From: Atkinsonella hypoxylon
Lineage: Eukaryota > Ascomycota > Sordariomycetes > Hypocreales > Clavicipitaceae
Assembly: GCA_000729835.1 (NCBI GenBank)
Contig: JFHB01000012.1
Location: 124,001 to 188,000, forward strand
Direction: 5' to 3'
Length of the DNA: 64,000 bases
Of the stretch, positions 56,425-64,000 are shown piece after piece; within the stretch, counting starts at the first letter, position 1, and the number at the start of each line of letters is the position of its first letter. The translations under genes were made by a program, and so were the position numbers. Below the pieces are notes generated by a model that did no database searches, was not told the DNA's origin, and worked only from the letters and a program-made list of their open reading frames with translations.

Positions 56425-58555
56425 CTTGGAAGCTTGGGAAAGGGCCCGATGGGCGCGGCGCATAACTATCGATTGACGGGCTGTGGTGGTTTGGGTTGAG
56501 ATGAGTTTGTTCCGCTTGATTGCCGTTGAAACGAAGGTGCTGGGGTATGCGGAATGATGCTAACTAAGTACGGAATATGACGTCGGACATTTTGATTCAC
56601 ACCAAGGGTTCATAATGACCAATGAAGAACACTGGCGTTGGGTACTTGTCCTACTGTGGTAGTTCACACTGTAATAGAAGTACTTGCAATCATCCGTGGG
56701 GTAGTGGGGCTACGATACCGCTTTCTGGCATTCGCCAATGGCGTTGAAGGAAGAGGGCTGACTGGCTTCTTCGCTGGCAAGTAGTTAGCTAACTAGCTAA
56801 CCTGCATCGAGAGGAAGGGCCAACAGACAGGGCTCTACATGTGCAATGACAATTCCCTACACTGAGACTGAGACTACCCGAGATCATCAGGCATCTAGCA
56901 CGAACCGAGTGTATGCATAGTTACTATATAGGAGCCCCTCGCCGCAGCAACTCAGCGCCTTTCCAACCCGGCCAACTCTCATCCTTGTCCTTCCTCTGTA
57001 TCAGACTGCGTGGATGGTGAGGCGTCCGATGTTTATTGCATTCTATGTATTTTGCGCGTTCGGTCGGCAAGAGTGCTTGATGCGAGCTGCCTCGAGGAAA
57101 AGGCCACCGTCGCGGGCTGGGGAGCCGAGGGGGAGAAGATTTGTCCTGGCAATTCGATTCATTAATCTACTGTACACCAGTTTGTTATAGTTGGGTGCGC
57201 AGGGGTAGGGTGAACTATTGTTCTTTTGCGTTAGAATGAGTGTAGCACTTACTTAGGACTCCTTGAATTACGCTTATAATTCGTTCCTATTAAATCTGTG
57301 TACTAAGAGAGATGTTAGATACAGCAGTCCTAATAACTAGAGCGGTGTTGTTACGGTATATTTATACCGTAGCGGGGTGGATTCGTACTGTGTTACGGGG
57401 ATAAATCGGGGTATAAGTGGCAGATGGTAGCAATTGCTTCCGATCGTTGCAGCTGTACACGCGCTTTTACTGGTAATAAAGGCCACCAAACCGGATTAAT
57501 TCCACCAATATCAGCATTGCCAATATCTGTTCCTTTTACTAGGCTGTACAGAGACCCCTTTTTTATCGATCAATATCGCACTCTTGTTCGTTGCCTATTC
57601 CTAGGCTTTAACTGTTGATGAATATAGGGGCAAGAGTCGATTGATATCACACATCTGCTCGCCGCCTATTTGCAAGCACGACCTCTTGCATCAATAGATA
57701 TCGTGTCTGCCGATCGATCGATATCACGCTGCTGTTTGTTGTAAAGTCCATGTCCAGATTTATCGGCAATTTGGTCGATCCTGGCATTGAGTTACAATAT
57801 TAAAGTCTTTAAGATATTAAGGGAGCATCTTTAAATTATAGGTATTCCTCTACAATTAAGAATAACAGCTTGGCCCGAAATGGGTCCGCAGCCGGAGCGG
57901 GTCGCTTAATGCCTAATGTTATAGCATAAGTGCCCCTGACCCCTCTCCGGGTTAAGCGCGCCGCGCCGGCAGAGGCGCGGAGTCGACTTACCTCCCAGTT
58001 AAACTTCTCCTATAACGCAACCGCTAGGGATTAAGCCAGTTAGGACTCTAATTTGAATATATATAGGGGCATTAAGGCTATGTCTAGGAACGAAGCCTCT
58101 TTGCTAGATATCCCTGCGTTGTCTCCCTCGGCAAGCCTTACGTATCGCGATACGCCATATCTACTTAATATAAAGTACATTTCCCAGCATAGCCAGCGAC
58201 ATGCCCGCGCCCAAAGCCATCACCATCAACACCAAATTTGCTTCGTCATTCAAACACCTCGATGCTAATAATTACAACGTATACAAGCCACGCGCAGCTC
58301 AAATGCCGTCCCAGTAGCTACAGCAGAGAAGAAAAGAAGCTATCCCAACCACATCTGACACATATATATATCTTGATTTTTTTTTTTTTTCCAATACCAG
58401 TAACGCCTTGTTGAGAGAAGGCTCAGAGGTTACATACACACTGAGTTGGCACATCACGTTTAACGTCATCAATACGTCTATCCTTCAGTTACTCCATGTC
58501 CAAAGCGCTTTCGCACGTCGCTCATTTTTCCATTCTAACCAGTCAAGACGGGGTG
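56425..58555. other. Intergenic with decayed AT-rich repeats
   Basis: 2.1 kb without a supported gene. From about 57180 to 58180 the DNA is TpA-rich in patches, with GC-rich islands (57880-57970), as in RIP-damaged repeats. It includes a TACGGTATA-TT-TATACCGTA palindrome (57354-57373) and a degenerate tandem repeat at 57565-57740. Confidence 0.5.
57565..57740. repeat. Degenerate tandem repeat of about 73 bp
   Basis: Three related segments start near 57565, 57637 and 57711. Each has ATCGAT/TCGATTGATATCRC followed by a CTSTTGTTYGTTG- or CTGCTCGCCGCCTATT-like part. Confidence 0.5.
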
Positions 58556-59501
58556 TCATCCCATCATGCCGGGATTTCCAGATGGCATGGTCATGTTTGG
58601 CATTTGAGGATTCTGTGTGACAGTTGGGCTGGCTTGGTTTGAGCCATGACCGCCGGCCTTCTGCCCCGGTCCCGGCATACGAAAAATGGGTTCTTTTTTG
58701 GGATCGAATCCAGGAAAGACGGCCTGCAGTCTACGATATAGGTCTTGTATCGACTTTTCACGCTCCTGCCTGTCTACCACGGGGTCAATGTTGACGTCTT
58801 GCCCTTCCGTTCCCATAGAAACTGGCCTCAACTTGAGCGATAGGTTCAGAGAAGGGGCGCTCAGATACGCCGGACACGGAGGAGCCTTGACCTCCGGTTT
58901 GCGATCTGCCAAAGCAGCCATGTAGGACAAGTTCGCCTGCAATCTCCTCATGCACCTGGAAACAACTCTGTTAGCAAACATCACATATCGTTCCAAGTAA
59001 TGATAGCCTGTATCTGTGCTTACTGAAGATAATCTTGCTGCAGTAGGTTTTCCTCCTCGGTTGGTTTTCGGTCTGCCGGATTGCCGCTGGCCGGAGGGTT
59101 CTCCTTCTTCAGCTCTTGTTGTGTACTTTGAATCTGAATTGACTCATATAGCAGCTCATGATTGATATCCAATAACAGTGAGAATCGTTCCTTCTCGCGA
59201 GATTCAGTACCAGGGCTCATTGGTGTGGCTGATGCAGGGAGGCTCATTCCACCACCATGGTTGGCTGGGAATGTAGGCGTCTGAGGTGCCCCTGAAGGAG
59301 GAGGCTGTTGAGTATTTTGGGCAGTCTGGCTTTGTCCTTGAGTCTGTGGAGAATTAAATTGAGGTTGCTGTTGGTGCATGACATTCGTCGGGGTGCCTTG
59401 AGCGGCGCTTGTCGGTCTTTGTGGAGTCGAAACTTGATTCAGGCCAGGATTCATCTGCTGTTGAAGAGGCTGCTGTTGTGGTTGTTGCGGTTGCGGTTGC
59501 G

Positions 59502-59538
<37 letters not shown>

Positions 59539-60240
59539 AGGTTGAGGTTGATGCTGAGGCTGTTGCTGCTGTTGTGGCGGTTGCTGTTGAAGAGGCTGCT
59601 GTTGAGGAGGCTGTGGTTGCTGCTGCTGCTGTTGCTGTTGCTGCTGCTGGTGGTGTTGTGCGGCTTGCTGAGCTGCCTGATGCGCTTGCATTCTCTGCAT
59701 CATCTGGACTTGCTGAGGGTTCATGCCTGGTTGATTCATCGGAAATCCTTGCATACCGCCCGGCATCATATAATTGTTCGGCGCAAAGTTTTGTGGCATG
59801 CCGCCAGGCATCATCTGACCGTAAGCGCCGCCGGGAAACTGCTGAGGATAGCCAGGCACTGTGATTGTAGCATGTTAGTGATCGATTGATTGGATACTGC
59901 CTTTACATCGGATAGCATAAAGCGCATGCCGAATTCATGAGGCGCGTCAATCGCTTTGGCGGACAAGACCTGACTCACTCTGTCCATTAGGTGGCATGTT
60001 GGGCATGCCTGGGTTTGGCATCATCCCGCCCGGCATACCCTGCATCATCTGAGGATTTGTTCCAGGGTTGAAGGTCCCTTGAGGCATGCCGCCGAATTGC
60101 TGCTGTTGATTATACATCATCTGAGGGTTTGGTTGTCCTTGCTGCTGTTGTGACTGTTGCGGTTGCGGCGGTTGTTGCGGTTGCGGCGTACCGGGCTGGT
60201 TGAAAGCCGGGTTGCCGAAGCTAAACCCCGCATTATACAT
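58556..60240 (-). CDS. Gln-rich protein with SS18/SSXT-like domain
   Basis: Three exons, 60240-59979, 59858-59024 and 58955-58556, give 498 residues. The N-terminal 280 residues are Met/Pro/Gly/Gln-rich (NPGMPNMPPNGQ, QQFPGGAYGQMMPGGMPQN) with a long interrupted polyGln tract. Then comes a helical region, FSLLLDINHELLYESIQIQS ... LLQQDYLQ|CMRRLQANLSYM AALADRK, split by the last intron. Its spacing (two Leu-rich helices, then a Tyr-x-x-x-Leu ... Asn-Leu-x-Tyr-x-Ala-x-x-Ala-Asp end) matches the SSXT domain of SS18-type SWI/SNF subunits. The C-terminal part (LNLSLKLRPVSMGTEGQDVN, DRQEREKSIQDLYRRLQAVF) is a further helical segment. A role as chromatin-remodelling or transcription co-activator subunit follows from that domain. 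Confidence 0.72.
59455..59665. repeat. CAG/CAA microsatellite coding for polyGln
   Basis: On the minus strand CAG, CAA and CCA/CCG codons alternate for about 210 bp, encoding runs of Gln broken by Pro, Leu and His. The mixed codons suggest a long-lived, selected tract more than a fresh expansion. Confidence 0.85.
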
Positions 60241-61833
60241 GGCTCACAAGAACGAGCTTCCGTATATTCCTCAACTTAATGGCAAGCGTTCAACAGATAA
60301 CGTCTGAGCCGGCACCATCAGAAGGCCAGAACTGAGACAGCAAGACGTCAAACACTTGCGAAGACGGGGCAATTGCTCGGTTCGTTCAACACGCTCGGTA
60401 AAAAGCAGAATCAGAATGCGCTAACAGGAGTCGAGGACGTCTCTATACTCTTATGCTCCGCAATCGCAATGGCTAGTAAGTACGTGGTATTGGTTTCGGG
60501 GGGGGGGGTTGGACGCAGGGCGCGACGGATGCTTCGCAAGGAGAATAGACAGGGCGCGTTGGTGTATGTATTTTTTTTTTTTCAGACCGAGAGGCTAGTG
60601 GCCAGATAAAAGCTTATCCCTTGGCCGCAGGAGAGAGGCGGTGTTGTTTCGAGGCTGATGGGGCGAGCAATTTTCGCTAGGCGCGTCTTTGAAGTCGTGA
60701 TGCTCGGGAGTGGCTGCGTGGGAAGTCAGCTCAGGAATCAAGTGGGGCTGGCTAGTCAAGCTGGGGAAATTTTATGAGGGACTACGGAGGAAGGTGTGGA
60801 AGATGTGGAAGACGGGGCACGAGTATGTAGGCGAGTCTAACCGAACGTTTACTTGTGGCGTGGCCACGTCGCAATTTCTGCGACTAAAGACTCAATGTTG
60901 TACAAGTTATGGCGAGGTGTCCTTATTGACTCGAGATATCAGTGACCTTTTTCCCGCCCTAATGGAATAGATCTGGCATGACGATGTCGCTTTGAATTAT
61001 TCCTTCGACATACGTCGGAAACATCAGTCAAGGCAGGGACACAAAGGTAGGTTTTCCAAATGCGATTGCACAAAAGGTGAATTCCGTTGATATGAAGTGA
61101 TTTGGACAGCGATGCCATGGAAAACGCCGACTACATACTTGTGACTTCGGAAGGCATCTATAGCCCGCATTGCTGGGCCAACGAGAAAGGAAATATCACC
61201 AAAGGTGCTCGATGAAAGGTGGCCAGTTGGTGAGATGTTACAGAGCTGCAGATTGATTGGTCTTGTATCCTAGTGAAGCCCATGATATCCAGTCACATCA
61301 ACGAGAGAAGAATCCCATCCCGATGCTATCACAATGATAAAGCACCACCACGCCAGCTCCGCCAAGACAGCAGCTCAATTGCCGGCATACAACACCGTGC
61401 AAACATACCCCAACTGTTTCCGTGACAAGTACGCCATCACTCGAACGCGAGAAAACATACACCAGAAAGAAAGCATTGACTCACAAACGGTGCAACAATG
61501 GCCCCCAAATAATACGAGAAATAACCAGCATCCGACAAAAATCACTCGACACATCATGCCCACGCACCAGTACCACAAATCCCCAATTAAGTCACCCACC
61601 TGCCCCTCCCCCTCGCTCAGCAAAGACAAAAAGACAAGCAAACAAAAACCCACGCAATTTGCCGCATCGCGGGCAATTTTGCCGGTCAGGGCAGTTTGCG
61701 CTCCGCACTCGGCGAGCCGAACTTGATGACTCGCGCCTTTCTAAAAATCTTGCCGATTGGTTTCGTTTTGCCCAAGGACATAACTCCATAGGTGTTGCAA
61801 CTGACTGCAAAAGCATAATCACCGTCCATCACC
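60241..61833. other. Divergent intergenic region
   Basis: 1.6 kb between two divergent genes. It holds a G-run (60500-60508), a T-run near 60571-60582 and short ORFs without protein-like pattern. It must contain the promoters of the SS18-like and His genes. Confidence 0.4.
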
Positions 61834-62150
61834 ATGTCGTCTTTCAACCTCGAGGCTTGTGCGAGACCCAATATCCTGGCGCTGCAGCCATACCGCTGCG
61901 CTCGCGAGTTCGTAACGCCCGATTTTACCCCTCCATGCCCCTCCAACCCCGAAATGCATCCTGCATCACCGCCCCCTTTCAAGAATAAAAGGGACCGGAA
62001 AGGGGAAGAGAGGGGGGCTTTTCCCTCATTTGCAGTTCTGGTCCACAATCTCCAAGCTGACCATTGAAGTGACTACAAGGACGACGGCACAAATGTCCTC
62101 CTCGACGCCAACGAAAATGCCTACGGCCCGTCCATACACCCCTCCGACGT

Positions 62151-62181
<31 letters not shown>

Positions 62182-63231
62182 TCCTCCCTCGCGGGCCTCG
62201 CCCTCGACCCCCTCGGCTTGCACCGCTACCCAGATCCTCACCAGTACGACCTGAAGCAACTCCTCTGCAACCTGCGCAACACCCACGCCCACACTTCCAA
62301 GATCATCACCCCAGCCAACCTCTTCGTCGGCGTCGGCTCCGACGAGGCCATCGACGCCCTCCTCCGCTGCTTCTGCGTCCCCGGCCTAGATCGCATCCTC
62401 ACATGTCCGCCCACATACGGCATGTACGGCGTCTCCGCCCAAGTCAACGACATCTCCCTCGTCAAGATCCCCCTTACCCCGGCCCCGGCCTTCGCCCTCG
62501 ACGTCCCCGCCATCACGGCCGCCCTCTCGCAAGATCCATCCATTAAGCTCGCCTACTTCTGCTCCCCCGGCAACCCCACGGGCTCCCTGCTCTCCAAGTC
62601 AGATATCCAGCAGATTCTCAATCACCCGACCTGGAACGGCGTCGTGGTCCTCGACGAAGCATACGTTGATTTCGCGCCCCAGGATGCCTCCCTTGCCGAG
62701 CTGGTATCCGAGTATCCCAACCTGGTCGTCATGCAGACCCTCTCCAAGGCATTCGGCATGGCAGGCATTCGTCTCGGCGCAGCCTTCACGTCCCCAGCCA
62801 TAGCTCAGCTGCTCAACAACGTCAAGGCACCGTATAACATCGCCAGCCCCACGAGCGCACTGGCACAGTATGCCCTCCGCGAAAAAGGTCTAGCCACCAT
62901 GAGAGATCATTGCGCCAAGATTGCGGCGCAGCGCGAGCGACTCCAGAGGGATCTCCCGGGGACTGAAGGCGTGGGGAGACTGCGCGGCGGCACGGCAAGC
63001 AATTTCCTTTTGTACGAGATGCTCAACTCGGACGGTCAGCCTGATAACACGATCGCACTGGCCGTATACAAGAGACTCGCGGAGCAAAAGGGCGTCGTCG
63101 TCCGATTCAGGGGCGAGGAGCACGGGTGCACGGGCTGTTTACGCATAACGGTCGGCACGGAAGAGGAGGTGACGCGGTTCTTGGACTCGCTGCGCAAGAC
63201 GCTTGCTGAAGTAAGGGGTTTGTCAAGGTAG
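61834..63231 (+). CDS. Histidinol-phosphate aminotransferase
   Basis: Two exons, 61834-61907 and 62070-63231, give 411 residues. The PLP enzyme converts imidazole-acetol phosphate to histidinol phosphate in histidine synthesis (yeast HIS5). The intron is placed so that ILALQPYRCAR|DDYKDDGTNVLLDANENAYG is restored. Motifs: LLDANENAYGP, LHRYPDPHQYDLK, VGVGSDEAIDALLRCF, CSPGNPTGSLLS, VVLDEAYVDFAP (Asp for the PLP ring nitrogen), the Schiff-base Lys in QTLSKAFGMAGIRLG and the C-terminal GCLRITVGTEEE. A run of ten Thr (62145-62184, ACGACC repeats) is inserted after GPSIHPSDV, in a surface position. Cytosolic. Length is typical of fungal orthologues. Confidence 0.95.
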
Positions 63232-63744
63232 GGAAGGGGCATCATGCGTATGTAGCTTTTCACTTCTACCTAACATTTGGGAGTGGTAAAGACGTGAGTT
63301 TTTTTTTTTTACCTCGAGTACACACAAAATAGACCCGCCACATACAGATATGTTGTGTTGGCATTACGCAATGATGATCTGATTCGTTGAATTATTTAAT
63401 TAACTCATATATTTACTTGGGAAGAAATAAAGGTATCCAATGTAAATTTCTCAGGTGAACCCGAGACGTGAGGAGCCATATATAACAAATGATGTGTATA
63501 CCAACGCCGTCTTCATCCCAAAAGCAAGCATGCAAAAGTCGTGTGTCGCGTCATGTTTGGACTCAGTGGTCCTCTGTATGGTCGGCTGTATGTATCTCTA
63601 AGGGGTATGATATTTTACAAGGGCAGAAGAGAAATGTAGTATTGGTCGTGTATCTCACCACTGTTCCAGAGCATTCAAATTGTGAGAAATGTCGATGATA
63701 GGAAACTTGATCTTGGTGAAGTTTGAACAGCCCCTGGGAGGCCA
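63232..63744. other. Convergent 3' region
   Basis: About 510 bp between the stops of the His gene and the surface-protein gene. It is AT-rich, with a T-run at 63300-63310 and no gene. Confidence 0.4.
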
Positions 63745-63999
63745 TCAGGCCAAGCTCAAAGCCGCAGCAGCAGAGCCAAGAGCAGCCGTGTACCAAGCCC
63801 AGGTACCCGTAATGCTATGTCGTTTTGCTTCGGACTTCTTAGGCGGGAGGCTGCTAGGTACGCTGGATGGGGTGGCGGTGGAGGACGGCGTCTGAGTAGA
63901 GGACGGCGCAACACTGCTCGTCTCGCTGCTTGCATACGTATCGATGGGTTTGAAAGTGGCATCCGTTACCCGTTTGATCTCGCCGGCCTTGAGGGGAGC
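63745..63999 (-). CDS. 3' end of a GPI-type surface protein (partial)
   Basis: The minus-strand frame is open from the window edge to a TGA at 63747-63745, giving 84 residues with no start codon. It reads APLKAGEIKRVTDATFKPID, a Ser/Thr/Pro-rich stretch (SETSSVAPSSTQTPSSTATP), a basic patch (PPKKSEAKRHS) and a hydrophobic end (WYTAALGSAAAALSLA). The Ser/Thr-rich stalk and C-terminal hydrophobic tail are the plan of a GPI-anchored cell-wall or membrane protein. The rest of the gene is outside the window, so its domain and function are unknown. Confidence 0.6.
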   Translation of the reverse strand, partial: APLKAGEIKRVTDATFKPIDTYASSETSSVAPSSTQTPSSTATPSSVPSSLPPKKSEAKRHSITGTWAWYTAALGSAAAALSLA

Positions 64000-64000
64000 A

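Noticed and set aside
59308..59889. Plus-strand Leu/Arg-rich and Ala/Val-rich ORFs opposite the polyGln tract
   Set aside because: They are antisense translations of the CAG/CAA repeat in the SS18-like gene.
61422..61988. 188-codon plus-strand ORF before the His gene
   Set aside because: It is out of frame with the well-supported first exon at 61834 and Pro/Thr-biased, so probably promoter and leader sequence.
1..64000. CRISPR arrays, prophage or bacterial operons
   Set aside because: Spliced genes, eukaryotic protein families and intergenic spacing show a fungal nuclear genome; tandem repeats found have no spacer structure.

Overview
The window is nuclear DNA of a filamentous ascomycete, most likely a Sordariomycete and probably of the order Hypocreales. 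The genes have short introns with GT...AG ends, a CTAAC-type branch site and spacers of roughly 40-120 nt. The gene products (Alg1, Gpi8, Snu23, Dph5, Tfc9-type TFIIIC, Ppg1, Afg1, His aminotransferase, Pdx3) are the conserved ascomycete housekeeping set. The intergenic DNA holds AT-rich, TpA-rich decayed repeats of the kind left by repeat-induced point mutation (RIP). No bacterial operon, prophage, CRISPR array, rRNA or convincing tRNA gene was seen.

Layout. 1-10.1 kb: an edge-truncated hypothetical gene, a chromodomain protein (minus), an OTU-like pseudogene, a Pro-rich ORF remnant, a 427-bp fold-back repeat and a four-exon quinone oxidoreductase (minus). 11.3-13.9 kb: a UBC15/UBE2G1-like E2 facing ALG1. 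14-16.1 kb: a perfect hairpin, a Copia pre-integrase relic and a small gene split by one in-frame stop. 17.3-19.5 kb: SNU23 and DPH5, divergent from a 432-bp shared promoter region. 21.5-28.0 kb: three plus-strand genes (F-box-like, GPI8, TFIIIC subunit). 29.0-37.6 kb (minus): an SH3 single-pass membrane protein, AFG1 and a broken cupredoxin. 37.6-44.3 kb: a gene-poor block with a 198-bp MITE and several simple repeats. 44.3-54.9 kb: a bZIP factor, PPG1 (minus), a small membrane protein and a Pho85-type cyclin. 55.6-64 kb: PDX3 (minus), an SS18-like Gln-rich protein (minus), a histidinol-phosphate aminotransferase and the 3' end of a GPI-type surface protein (minus).

The genes do not form one pathway or a secondary-metabolite cluster. 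Linked themes are glycan and GPI work at the ER (ALG1, GPI8), chromatin and transcription (chromodomain, SS18-like, TFIIIC, bZIP), PLP-related metabolism (PDX3, which makes PLP, and the PLP-dependent His aminotransferase) and growth control (PPG1, cyclin, SH3 sensor). I found no strong case for an undescribed multi-gene system. The best leads are the MITE, the large fold-back element, the decayed OTU-like and cupredoxin genes, the gene with a lone internal stop, and the repeated use of 15-40 nt first coding exons. Exon coordinates were read by eye from splice signals and frame continuity, so they are predictions.
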